A stretch of 64,000 bases of DNA from Silvimonas soli (lineage in GTDB: Bacteria; Pseudomonadota; Gammaproteobacteria; Burkholderiales; Chitinibacteraceae): NCBI RefSeq assembly GCF_030035605.1, contig NZ_CP106736.1, positions 2,728,001 to 2,792,000 of the forward strand, given 5' to 3'. The position numbers and the translations under genes are program-made. Shown in pieces: positions 17,013 through 25,232 of the stretch. Position 1 is the first letter of the stretch. Every line of letters begins with the position of its first letter. The notes under the pieces are model-generated. The model was given only the letters and a program-made list of their open reading frames with translations. It did no database searches and was not told where the DNA came from.

Positions 17013-18521
17013 ATGCAATTCGCAAAAAAACAAAGAAAAAAACTGTTGTTGGGGGCTGGTTTGTTGGCCCTGGCCGGGGTCAGTCACGCCGCGCCTTCCA
17101 ATGAAGAACTGGAAAAACAGATTCAGTCGCTGCAAAAAACCGTGGAAAGCCTGACGCAACAACTGCGGGCGCAAAACCAGGCAGCAGCAACCGCCAAACC
17201 GCAAGCCGCCACCACTGCCGCTGCCGCCGCTGATACTGGCACCGTGCCAGCGCCCACGGCAGAGAGTGATCCAGCCAATCAGGTCGCTTCCAGACAAGAC
17301 ATCGACGGGCTGCGTGCCGACCTGGAAAACTACAAGTATCAGCAACAGCACGATCACGACACCGCGCAGGCGCTGACGCTGCGCAACACCAATATCAACG
17401 GCACTATCCAGGCTCGTTATGCCGCCGAGACACCAGCAGTGAGTGGCGGCGCGGCTTCACCATCCTCACCTCGTAATTCCGGTTTTAGCATTCCGCTGGC
17501 GCTGGTCTCGTTCTCCGGCAGTTTGTACAAGGATTACAAAGAAGGCCGCAATCTGGATTACCGCTTGCAACTGGGTTATGCCCAAAGCTCGCCGCCCTCA
17601 GCCAATGCCTATTTCAATGTGCAGGATGCCTATCTGCGCTATAGCCCCGTGGCCAGCGGTGGCGATCTGGAAAACCCGATTTTCAACCTGACCCTGGGTC
17701 AGCAACTGTTGCCATTCGGGCTGGAAATCCAGACGGATGAATCGTTGCGTCCGGTGATCAACAATGCGCAGTTCCTTAATGGCACGGGCCTGGGTTTCCG
17801 CCAGATCGGCCTGGTCGCCCGTGGTGACATCGCCCCCAACGTCGATTACGCCTCCACCTACCGCGCGCCGTTGTTTGAATACGCGGCGGGTGTCGTGAAC
17901 GGTAGCGGCCCCAACGTGCAGGACAACAACAACAACAAGGGCTTCGTAGCTCGGGCAACGTACACGCTGCCAGTGGATTACAACAGCTGGCTGCGGGAAC
18001 TGAAGGTTGGCACCTCGTATTACCAGGGTGGCTTGAGCCTGCAAAATGGTTCCACTGCCGTGAACCCGCTGGGTTACGACCACATGTACGGGTTTGACCT
18101 GTACTACAACCACTTCCCGTTTGGCGCGACCTATGAATACGTGCAGGCCGAGAACAAGGACCGGATCGGTGGTGTGGGCAAGGTAGGCACCAAAGGTACC
18201 AGCAACACCTTCACTGCGTTCTATACGTGGGGTGAGCAGTTCCTGAACAGCTCTAAAACCCAGGCCAAATACGACGATTACTGGCCGAAGTCCTACCAGA
18301 CCTTCGTGCGCTGGGATCAATGGAACCCCAACACCGGCCTGCCGACCAGCAAGAGCGCCAAGTCCACTATCGCCACAGTGGGCCTGAATGTGTTCTTCGC
18401 CCAGACCACCAAGTTCCAGCTGAACTTTAACCGCTATCTGTATGAGAACGCTGTGATCGCCAACCCGGCGACCAAGTCGGATATCTCCGAATTGCTGGCC
18501 CAGTTCCAGTTCGGGTTCTGA
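17013..18521 (+). CDS. Outer-membrane porin (Porin O/P-like)
   Basis: The ATG at 17013 gives 502 residues with the signal peptide MQFAKKQRKKLLLGAGLLAL ending near VSHA; an ATG three codons earlier is too close to the AAGGG site. A short coiled coil (about 27-55, ELEKQIQSLQKTVESLTQQL) and an Ala/Pro-rich linker precede the beta-barrel. The barrel begins near NGTIQARY and ends in the terminal Phe of QFQFGF, as outer-membrane barrels do. It resembles the phosphate-selective Porin O/P family. As first gene of a sigma-54 operon of sulfonate-type transporters it probably admits organosulfur anions. The mature protein contains one Met and no Cys. Confidence 0.85.
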   Translation: MQFAKKQRKKLLLGAGLLALAGVSHAAPSNEELEKQIQSLQKTVESLTQQLRAQNQAAATAKPQAATTAAAAADTGTVPAPTAESDPANQVASRQDIDGLRADLENYKYQQQHDHDTAQALTLRNTNINGTIQARYAAETPAVSGGAASPSSPRNSGFSIPLALVSFSGSLYKDYKEGRNLDYRLQLGYAQSSPPSANAYFNVQDAYLRYSPVASGGDLENPIFNLTLGQQLLPFGLEIQTDESLRPVINNAQFLNGTGLGFRQIGLVARGDIAPNVDYASTYRAPLFEYAAGVVNGSGPNVQDNNNNKGFVARATYTLPVDYNSWLRELKVGTSYYQGGLSLQNGSTAVNPLGYDHMYGFDLYYNHFPFGATYEYVQAENKDRIGGVGKVGTKGTSNTFTAFYTWGEQFLNSSKTQAKYDDYWPKSYQTFVRWDQWNPNTGLPTSKSAKSTIATVGLNVFFAQTTKFQLNFNRYLYENAVIANPATKSDISELLAQFQFGF

Positions 18522-18568
18522 CCTTGCGACCTTCTCAAATGACAAAAACAGACCCACAGGACATCACC

Positions 18569-19642
18569 ATGAAAGCACGCTTTTTACAGGCCATGAACGG
18601 CACGCTGGCTGCGCTGGCACTGGCTTTGACCGCCATCGCTCCGGCTCATGCCGAAGACAAACCCACGGTCATCCGCATTGCTTATCCGGGCGCAGGTACC
18701 GGCGGACGGCCATTGGGTGATAGCAATACGTACGCCTCAGCCAATTATCTGGGCGCGCTGGAAAAAGAATTCAAAGCTGACGGCATCAAGGTGCAGTGGA
18801 CCTTCTTTCCCGGCGCTGGCCCAGCAGTTAACGAGCAGGCCGCCAACGGTCTGGTGGATTTTGCTTATCACGGCGACTTGCCGCTGATTGTGGGGCGTTC
18901 AACCGGTATCAAGCATCACATCATTCTGGGCGGTCCCCGCTTCGGCCCGGTGTACCTGGTGGCGCCGAGCGACTCCCAGGCCAAAACGCTGGCTGACCTG
19001 AAAGGCAAAACGCTTTCGACCTTCAAGGGCACGGCCAACCAGCTGGTACTGGACCGTCTGCTGGAAGCCAATGGACTGACTGAAAAAGACTTCACCATCC
19101 TCACCCAGAACGCCGACAACCAGAAGGCATCGCTGGCGACCAAGACCATCGACGGCACCATCATCTCGCCGTGGGATCTGGAAGCTCGTGGTATTGCCAA
19201 GCGCATTACCACCATCCAGCGTGATCCGAAGATCACCTCGGTCGGTTCGTTCTGGGTGAGCGAAGACTTCGAAAAGAAGTATCCGCAAATCGTACAGCGC
19301 GTGGTCAATGTGCTGGTACGCACCGCGCAATGGACATCGGACGAAGCCAATCGCGACAAGCTGTTTCACCAGTGGGCGCAGTCTGGGAACACGGGTTACG
19401 GCGACTTTGTGAAGAACTATCAGAGCTACCAGCTCAAAGAACTGAACAACCCGCTGCTGGACGACTACTACCGCGCCACGCTGCAAAAAGCGGTGAACGA
19501 AGCCAAACGCTACAAGCTGATTCGCCATGACGTCAGTCTGGATGGCTGGATCGAACCCAAGTACCTGAACGAAGCGCTCAAGGAGCAACACCTGGAGCAC
19601 AACTGGGATGAGTACGACGCCAACGGCAACGTCAAGAAGTAG
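18569..19642 (+). CDS. SsuA-type ABC transporter substrate-binding protein 1
   Basis: The ATG at 18569 follows AGGA and yields 357 residues with a signal peptide cut near PAHA-ED. The mature protein matches the SsuA/TauA aliphatic-sulfonate binding family, with IRIAYPGAGTGG at the start and GAGPAVNEQAANGLVDF followed by GDLPLIVGRSTG. It would capture a sulfonate or related organosulfur anion in the periplasm and deliver it to the permeases that follow. The mature chain has no Met and no Cys, in keeping with manufacture under sulfur starvation. A stable hairpin lies just after the stop codon. The exact ligand is unknown. Confidence 0.9.
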   Translation: MKARFLQAMNGTLAALALALTAIAPAHAEDKPTVIRIAYPGAGTGGRPLGDSNTYASANYLGALEKEFKADGIKVQWTFFPGAGPAVNEQAANGLVDFAYHGDLPLIVGRSTGIKHHIILGGPRFGPVYLVAPSDSQAKTLADLKGKTLSTFKGTANQLVLDRLLEANGLTEKDFTILTQNADNQKASLATKTIDGTIISPWDLEARGIAKRITTIQRDPKITSVGSFWVSEDFEKKYPQIVQRVVNVLVRTAQWTSDEANRDKLFHQWAQSGNTGYGDFVKNYQSYQLKELNNPLLDDYYRATLQKAVNEAKRYKLIRHDVSLDGWIEPKYLNEALKEQHLEHNWDEYDANGNVKK

Positions 19643-19648
19643 CCATAT

Positions 19649-19674
19649 GCCCGCCGTCCGCAAAGGCGGCGGGC
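19649..19674 (+). promoter_or_regulatory. Intercistronic hairpin after binding protein 1
   Basis: GCCCGCCG and CGGCGGGC form an eight-base stem with a ten-base loop, with no T run. Hairpins placed after a binding-protein gene often protect its mRNA and raise its yield over the permeases; that role is inferred. Confidence 0.55.
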
Positions 19675-19700
19675 TTGTAGACCCACTGGAGTTGTTTTAG

Positions 19701-20543
19701 ATGCCTGCCGCTTCTCATCCTTTGTCCACGCCATTGCCCGTCCGGCAGGCCACCCGCATCAATCCAGCGATTGCGGTGTGGTTGAGCCGGATCGGTTACG
19801 CGCTGACTGGCGCCATCGTGCCGCTGTTGTTGCTGGCGCTGTGGCAGCACGCCGCCAGCCAGCACTGGTTACCAGAGCAACTGCTGCCGTCGCCAGCGTT
19901 GGTGTTCAGTTCGTTCATCGAGCTGTATCAGAGTGGTGATCTCACCGCCAATCTGGCCATCAGCCTTAAACGGGTGGGCTGGAGTCTGTTGCTGGGTGGC
20001 GGAGTGGGGCTGCTGCTGGGCGGTTTGTTCGGTTTCTCCCGGCGTGCCCGTATCTGGCTGTACCCCAGCTTTGAAGTGCTGGCGCAGTTTCCGGTGATTG
20101 GCTGGATTCCGCTGCTGATCATTTTTGTGGGCATCGGCGAACCGCTGAAGGTGCTGGCGATTTCGCTGGCAGTGGTGGTGCCGGTGACTTTGCAGACCAG
20201 CAAAGCCATCGCCCAGGTGCCGCGCCCCTTGCTCGATGTAGCGCGCGTCTACCGGTTCTCGTTGCCGCAGGTGCTGGCCAAAGTAGTGTGGCCCGCCGCG
20301 TTGCCGACGCTATTTGGCGGCTTGCGCCAGGCGGTCATGCAGGCTTGGCTGGCGCTGGTGTTCGTGGAGTTGTTGGCTGCGGGCGAGGGCGTGGGATACC
20401 TGATGGTGTGGGGACGCCAGTTGCTGCAACTGGATCTGGTAGTGGTGGCGATGATCCTGATCGGGGTGATTGGCGTGCTGCTGGATCGCTTGCTGGCGCT
20501 GGTTGAATTGCGGCTGCAGCGCTGGCGGCGCAACGCCTTCTGA
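19701..20543 (+). CDS. SsuC-type ABC permease, type A copy 1
   Basis: The 280-residue inner-membrane protein has about six helices and the BPD_transp_1 domain. The EAA-type coupling loop is near residues 174-195 (LLDVARVYRFSLPQVLAKVVWP), which contacts the ATPase. GGAG stands nine bases before the ATG. It is the partner of the next permease; the two differ in sequence, and the same type A/type B pair recurs after binding protein 2. The channel may therefore be a heterodimer, whereas SsuC is a homodimer. Import of sulfonate-like compounds is inferred from the family and the neighbours. Confidence 0.88.
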   Translation: MPAASHPLSTPLPVRQATRINPAIAVWLSRIGYALTGAIVPLLLLALWQHAASQHWLPEQLLPSPALVFSSFIELYQSGDLTANLAISLKRVGWSLLLGGGVGLLLGGLFGFSRRARIWLYPSFEVLAQFPVIGWIPLLIIFVGIGEPLKVLAISLAVVVPVTLQTSKAIAQVPRPLLDVARVYRFSLPQVLAKVVWPAALPTLFGGLRQAVMQAWLALVFVELLAAGEGVGYLMVWGRQLLQLDLVVVAMILIGVIGVLLDRLLALVELRLQRWRRNAF

Positions 20544-20592
20544 CCGTTTTGCCGGTAATGGCAAGTAACAAAAAAATGATGGGAACACGGCA

Positions 20593-21393
20593 ATGAGCGC
20601 ATCGCTTCTGTTTAAACCTGGCCACTGGATCAGCACTCGCGATTGGCGTGCGCTGGTAGCACCGCTGCTCTTCGTGGCGCTGTGGCAACTGGCCAGTACG
20701 CTCGGTTGGGTGAACCCCAAGCTGATCGTCAGCCCGTGGGCGGTGGCGCAGGCGGGCTGGCATGAGGTCAGTGCCAACGGCTTTGCCCACGCGTTCGGGG
20801 CTAGCCTGGCTCGGGACTTGGGTGGATTTGTTCTGGGCAGCGCCGCCGGTGTGGCCCTGGGTGTATTGCTGGGGGTGTCGCGCTGGGCAGATCGCTTGCT
20901 CGGGCCGACGTTTCACACGCTGCGGCAGATTTCGCTGTTTGCGTGGATTCCGCTGATCTCGATCTGGCTGGGCTACACCGATGCGGCCCGCGTGTTCTTC
21001 ATTGCCGTCGCTGCTTTTTACCCGGTAGTTCTGGCGACGCATGAAGGCATCCGCAGCGTGACGCGTGCGCAGCTGGAGGTCGCCCGCGTTTACCGCTTCA
21101 GTTACTGGCAAAGCCTTACCCGACTGATTTTGCCAGCGGCCTCACCGCAGATTCTCAACGGACTGCATCTGGCGCTGATTTACGCCTGGCTGGCCACCAT
21201 CGGCGCCGAGTTCCTGTTGCCCAGTTTTGATGCGACCGGCGTGGGCGCCACCGTGATTCGTGGCCGGGCCGCTTTTCGCGTGGATGTGATCATCGTCGGC
21301 ATGTTGATCATCGGCCTGACCGGCTACGCACTGAACCGGCTGGCGCAAAAGCTGGAAGCGCGTTTGCTGGTCTGGCGTGGCCCGGCGCACTGA
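20593..21393 (+). CDS. SsuC-type ABC permease, type B copy 1
   Basis: The 266-residue membrane protein has the BPD_transp_1 fold with the coupling loop LEVARVYRFSYWQSLTRLI near residue 157. The characteristic loop SLFAWIPLISIWLGYTDAAR lies between helices and is shared with the permease at 23416 but not with the type A proteins. GGGA precedes the ATG. It probably pairs with the type A permease 49 bases upstream. The ATPase for this pair is not adjacent; the only one in the operon is four genes downstream. Confidence 0.88.
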   Translation: MSASLLFKPGHWISTRDWRALVAPLLFVALWQLASTLGWVNPKLIVSPWAVAQAGWHEVSANGFAHAFGASLARDLGGFVLGSAAGVALGVLLGVSRWADRLLGPTFHTLRQISLFAWIPLISIWLGYTDAARVFFIAVAAFYPVVLATHEGIRSVTRAQLEVARVYRFSYWQSLTRLILPAASPQILNGLHLALIYAWLATIGAEFLLPSFDATGVGATVIRGRAAFRVDVIIVGMLIIGLTGYALNRLAQKLEARLLVWRGPAH

Positions 21394-21429
21394 GCCGTTT
21401 CTATGTTCATTCAATTCAAGGATCTGTTC

Positions 21430-22515
21430 ATGTTCAGTTTTCATCGTTTGCACTTTGCGCTGCAACGAGTGGCGCTCGCCGCCGTGACGGTTGCGACGCT
21501 GGCCAGTGCCCAGGCTGAAGCGCCACCCAAGATCATCCATATCGGCATCGCCTCGCCGCAGTTCGGTTCACCACCGGCGTATACGGTCGGGCCGGTCGGC
21601 GTGGCTTATACCAAAGGGTTTCTGGAGCAGGAATTCAAAAAAGAAGGCGTCAAAATTGACTGGGTGTTCTTTCGCGGCGCCGGCCCGGCGGTGAATGAAG
21701 CCCTCACCAATGACCAGCTGGATTTCGCTTTCCAGGGTGATCTGCCATCGATTGTGGGGCGCGCTGGTGGGCTGAAAACCCGGCTGATTGCGTTGTCCGG
21801 CACACGCCAGCACGTGTATCTGGCTGTACCGCCAGACTCACCCATCAAAAGCGTGAAGGACCTCAAAGGCAAGCGGGTGGGGTTCTCTATCGGCACCAAT
21901 ATCCAGATGCCGGTAGACCGCATCCTCGCGGCCAACGGATTGTCCGAGCGCGATCTGCGGGTGACCAATCTGTCGGTTGAAGGCTTGGGACCGGCCTTGA
22001 GCAGTCATGGTGTGGACGCTGTGTTCTCGTGGCTGCAGATTCTGCCCCTGCGAGAAAAAGGCCTGGCGCGCATTGTATTCAGCGACCACGAAAATGCGGC
22101 ATTTGCATGCCAGGCGGGGCTCCTGGTCACCGACGACTTCGCCCGCCGTTATCCGCAAACCACGACCCGCGTGCTCAAGAGCCTGCTGCAAGCCCATCGC
22201 TGGCTGGCTGATCCGGCCAACCAGGATCAGTACCTCGCCTTGCTGGCGCGTATGGGCTATCCGGAAAAAATCCTGCGCGAAGATCTGGCAGGCGAAGACC
22301 CGCTATTGCTGGCCAGCCCCTTGCTGAGCAACTACACGCTGACGCTGTATCAGAACGTCGCCGACGAAGCCGTTCGGCTCAAGCTGGCCCGCAACCGGGT
22401 AGATGTCAAACAGTGGGCCGATACGTCTTTCCTTGATGCCGCCCTGCAACAGAGCCAGTTGAGCGGCTTCTGGCCGCAACTGGATGCCAGCGGCCGCAAG
22501 CTGGCCGCGCAATGA
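21430..22515 (+). CDS. SsuA-type ABC transporter substrate-binding protein 2
   Basis: The ATG at 21430 has AAGGA seven bases upstream and is preferred to the one at 21403. The 361 residues carry a signal peptide ending near ASAQAEA and an SsuA-type domain with GAGPAVNEALTNDQLDF and GDLPSIVGRAGG. It is a paralogue of the binding proteins at 18569 and 32039. It keeps one Cys (in FACQAG) and two Met in the mature chain, so it is less sulfur-poor than its relatives. Differences near the pocket (GPVGVAYTKGFLEQEF) suggest a different ligand. Its stop codon adjoins the next permease. Confidence 0.88.
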   Translation: MFSFHRLHFALQRVALAAVTVATLASAQAEAPPKIIHIGIASPQFGSPPAYTVGPVGVAYTKGFLEQEFKKEGVKIDWVFFRGAGPAVNEALTNDQLDFAFQGDLPSIVGRAGGLKTRLIALSGTRQHVYLAVPPDSPIKSVKDLKGKRVGFSIGTNIQMPVDRILAANGLSERDLRVTNLSVEGLGPALSSHGVDAVFSWLQILPLREKGLARIVFSDHENAAFACQAGLLVTDDFARRYPQTTTRVLKSLLQAHRWLADPANQDQYLALLARMGYPEKILREDLAGEDPLLLASPLLSNYTLTLYQNVADEAVRLKLARNRVDVKQWADTSFLDAALQQSQLSGFWPQLDASGRKLAAQ

Positions 22516-22532
22516 GCTTGCCAGGACATCCC

Positions 22533-23396
22533 ATGGTGACCGAAACCCCGCTCCTGCATTTGTCAGCTGCAGCCAAGTCCAGCATCGCGCCGCCGCGAGC
22601 CGCTTTGCCTGCGCGCCGTCGCCTGCGCTGGCCAACGGGGCGCGTTGGGCAGGTGCTGCTGGCCTTGCCGTTTCCACTGGCTTTGCTGCTGTTGTGGACC
22701 CTGGCCGCCCGCTACCAATGGGTGGCGCCGCAGATACTGCCTGCGCCCACGGTCGTGTTGTCCACGCTGCAAGACCTGTTTGCCAGCGGTGAACTGAGTC
22801 GCAATGCGCTGATCAGCTTCTGGCGCGTGTTTTATGGCTTTGGCGCCGGTGCCAGTCTGGGATTGTTGCTGGGGATCGGCTTTGGCCTTTCGCCCACATC
22901 CCGGGATTACTGCTATCCGCTGTTTCGCGCCATCGCCCAAGTGCCGATTCTGGGCTGGTTGCCATTCCTGATTTTGCTGCTGGGGCTGGATGAGGGACTG
23001 AAGGTGGTGCTGGTCGCCAAATCGGTGATGGTGCCGGTGGCGCTCAATACCGATCAGGGCATCCGCAACGTGCCGCCACAGTATCTGGAAGTCGCGCGCA
23101 TCTTTCGCTTCAACCGCTGGCAGTGGCTCAGCAAAGTGGTGCTGCCCGCCGCGTTGCCGGGTATCTGGAGCGGTATCCGCTACGGCCTGACCCACGCCTG
23201 GCTGGCGCTGGTGGCGGTGGAGTTACTGGCTTCCAGCGAAGGGTTGGGATTCCTGATCGTTTATGGCCGCCAGTTGTATCAGCTGGATGTGGTGCTGGCG
23301 GCAGTCATCGTGGTGGGCAGTGTCGGCTTTGCGCTGGATAAAGTGCTGGCGCTGATCGAAACCCGGCTGCTGCGCTGGCGCAGCAATGCCTTTTGA
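22533..23396 (+). CDS. SsuC-type ABC permease, type A copy 2
   Basis: An ATG at 22512 overlaps the previous stop codon, but the ATG at 22533 has AGGA six bases upstream and is chosen; 287 residues result. A basic, proline-rich N-terminus precedes six helices of the BPD_transp_1 fold. The coupling loop is YLEVARIFRFNRWQWLSKVV. It shares GWLPFLILLLGLDEGLKVVL-type loops and the ending LLRWRSNAF with the type A permease at 19701 (ending LQRWRRNAF). It therefore arose from the same segmental duplication. Confidence 0.87.
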   Translation: MVTETPLLHLSAAAKSSIAPPRAALPARRRLRWPTGRVGQVLLALPFPLALLLLWTLAARYQWVAPQILPAPTVVLSTLQDLFASGELSRNALISFWRVFYGFGAGASLGLLLGIGFGLSPTSRDYCYPLFRAIAQVPILGWLPFLILLLGLDEGLKVVLVAKSVMVPVALNTDQGIRNVPPQYLEVARIFRFNRWQWLSKVVLPAALPGIWSGIRYGLTHAWLALVAVELLASSEGLGFLIVYGRQLYQLDVVLAAVIVVGSVGFALDKVLALIETRLLRWRSNAF

Positions 23397-23415
23397 AATT
23401 GCCTGAGGAACCGCT

Positions 23416-24228
23416 ATGGCCAACCTGACTTTCCCGGCAGCGCCACGCTCGTGGTGGCAATACCTGCACCCGGCCAACGTCCCCCGGGCTTTACGGGGCT
23501 GGGTTCTTCCGCTGGCATTACTGCTGGCGTGGTGGGCGCTGTTTGCTTCCGGGCGCATAACCAATCCGCTGTTTGTCGCACCCGGCAAAGTGCTGGCGAC
23601 CGCATGGCAACTGTCGAGCACCGGTGAGCTGTGGCAGGCGCTGGGCGCCAGTCTGTTGCGTGATCTGGCGGGCTTTGCCCTGGGCACGCTGGCGGGTGTG
23701 GCATTGGGCACGGTGCTGGGATTGTCGCGCTTGCTGGAAAACCTGATCGCACCGACCTTTCATGCCTTCAAACAAGTGTCGATTTTTGCCTGGGTGCCGC
23801 TGATCTCGCTGTGGTTTGGGCTGGGTGACCCGGCCAAGATCGCGTTCATTGCGCTTGCCGCCTTTTGGCCGTCTTTTCTCAATACTTTTGAGGGTGTGCG
23901 CGGTGTGTCGCGTGAGCTGGTCGAAGTGGCGCGGGTCTTTGCCTACAACCGCCTGCAATTGGTGTGGCGCGTGGTGCTGCCAGCGGCGTTGCCGTCGGTG
24001 TTCAGCGGTATTTACCTGTCGCTGATCTTTGCCTGGCTAGCCACGCTGGGTGCGGAATACCTGCTGACCTCTGGCCGAGGTATCGGCAATTTGCTGACCG
24101 ATGGCCAAGAGCATTTCCTCATGGATTACGTCGTGCTCGGCGTGCTGGTGGTTGGCTTGGTGGGCTACGGCTTTGCCGTGGTGGCCAGCCGTATCGAACA
24201 ACACCTGCTGCGCTGGCAGCGTCGCTGA
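23416..24228 (+). CDS. SsuC-type ABC permease, type B copy 2
   Basis: The 270-residue membrane protein starts 19 bases after the type A permease with GAGGA before its ATG. It has the BPD_transp_1 fold and the type B loop SIFAWVPLISLWFGLGDPAK, with the coupling loop LVEVARVFAYNRLQLVWRVV. It would pair with the type A copy 2 protein and take substrate from binding protein 2. It is the last permease before the ATPase. A small hairpin follows in the 112-base gap. Confidence 0.88.
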   Translation: MANLTFPAAPRSWWQYLHPANVPRALRGWVLPLALLLAWWALFASGRITNPLFVAPGKVLATAWQLSSTGELWQALGASLLRDLAGFALGTLAGVALGTVLGLSRLLENLIAPTFHAFKQVSIFAWVPLISLWFGLGDPAKIAFIALAAFWPSFLNTFEGVRGVSRELVEVARVFAYNRLQLVWRVVLPAALPSVFSGIYLSLIFAWLATLGAEYLLTSGRGIGNLLTDGQEHFLMDYVVLGVLVVGLVGYGFAVVASRIEQHLLRWQRR

Positions 24229-24301
24229 ACCGGCGACCTGCGACGTTTTCGACACTCTTTTGCGGGCGCGTCCCAATGCCGCCCGCACCCAATGTTTCAG
24301 T

Positions 24302-24320
24302 GGCTGGCGAGTAGCCAGCC
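24302..24320 (+). promoter_or_regulatory. Intercistronic hairpin before the ATPase gene
   Basis: GGCTGGC and GCCAGCC form a seven-base stem with a five-base loop, 20 bases before the ATPase start. There is no T run, so it is more likely an mRNA-stability or translation element than a terminator. Confidence 0.45.
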
Positions 24321-24340
24321 CAATTTATCAGGAGCACGCC

Positions 24341-25162
24341 ATGGCACATGCAGCAACCCTGGATATCCGTAATCTGGGCAAGCAATACCAGGTTTCCGGC
24401 GAACCGCTAAACGTTCTGGATAACGTGTCGTTGTCGATCAAACCGGGCGAATTCGTCAGCATTGTCGGCACCAGCGGATGCGGCAAATCAACCCTGTTGC
24501 GGCTGATCATCGGCCTGGAGCAAGACTACCAGGGCGAGATCGTGCTGGATGGCAAGCGCATTGTCGGCACCAGCCTGGATCGCGGCATCGTGTTTCAGGA
24601 ACACCGGCTGTTTCCGTGGCTGACCGTAGAACAGAACGTTGGACTGGGTTTGCTGAACGCCAACCAGTCGGCCGCTGCGCGCAAAAAAGCGGTGCAGGAG
24701 CACATTGATCTGGTAGGTCTGCAAGGCTTTGAAACGGCGTATCCGTATCAGTTATCCGGCGGCATGAGTCAGCGCGTAGCCATTGCCCGCGCGCTGGTTA
24801 ACCGGCCCGAGGTGTTGTTGCTGGACGAACCGTTTGGCGCGCTGGATGCGCTGACCCGCAATTATCTGCAGCAAGAATTGCAGCGCATCTGGCAGCAAGA
24901 AGGCATCACCATGATTCTGGTTACGCACGATGTAGAAGAAGCCGTATATCTGGGCGACCGCATTGTGGTGATGCAACCCAAGCCGGGCCGCATCAAGCGC
25001 ATTGTGGACGTGCCGTTAGCGCATCCGCGAGATCGTGGCAGCTATGAATTTGCTGCCATCAAGGAAGACGTACTGCTGGAGTTCGGTGACGGCAAGCGCG
25101 CGGACATCGCCCTGCAAGCGCCGGAACCAACGACGTTCACCGACTGGCATTTCGCCTGGTAA
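24341..25162 (+). CDS. SsuB/TauB-type ABC transporter ATPase
   Basis: The ATG at 24341 follows GGAG and gives 273 residues. All ATP-binding cassette motifs are present: Walker A GTSGCGKST near 45, Q-loop in IVFQEHRLFPW, signature LSGGMSQR near 138, Walker B VLLLDEPFG and the switch His in LVTHDVEEA. The sequence belongs to the nitrate/sulfonate/taurine import group. It is the only importer ATPase in the cluster, so it probably powers both permease pairs, and perhaps serves the distant binding protein at 32039. The C-terminal tail after residue 215 is unremarkable. Confidence 0.92.
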   Translation: MAHAATLDIRNLGKQYQVSGEPLNVLDNVSLSIKPGEFVSIVGTSGCGKSTLLRLIIGLEQDYQGEIVLDGKRIVGTSLDRGIVFQEHRLFPWLTVEQNVGLGLLNANQSAAARKKAVQEHIDLVGLQGFETAYPYQLSGGMSQRVAIARALVNRPEVLLLDEPFGALDALTRNYLQQELQRIWQQEGITMILVTHDVEEAVYLGDRIVVMQPKPGRIKRIVDVPLAHPRDRGSYEFAAIKEDVLLEFGDGKRADIALQAPEPTTFTDWHFAW

Positions 25163-25232
25163 GCGCGGGTCTCAATCTACCGGCGGGTGTGGGCAAGACG
25201 CCAACACTCGCCTTCTTTTGTTTTGGGCTCTC

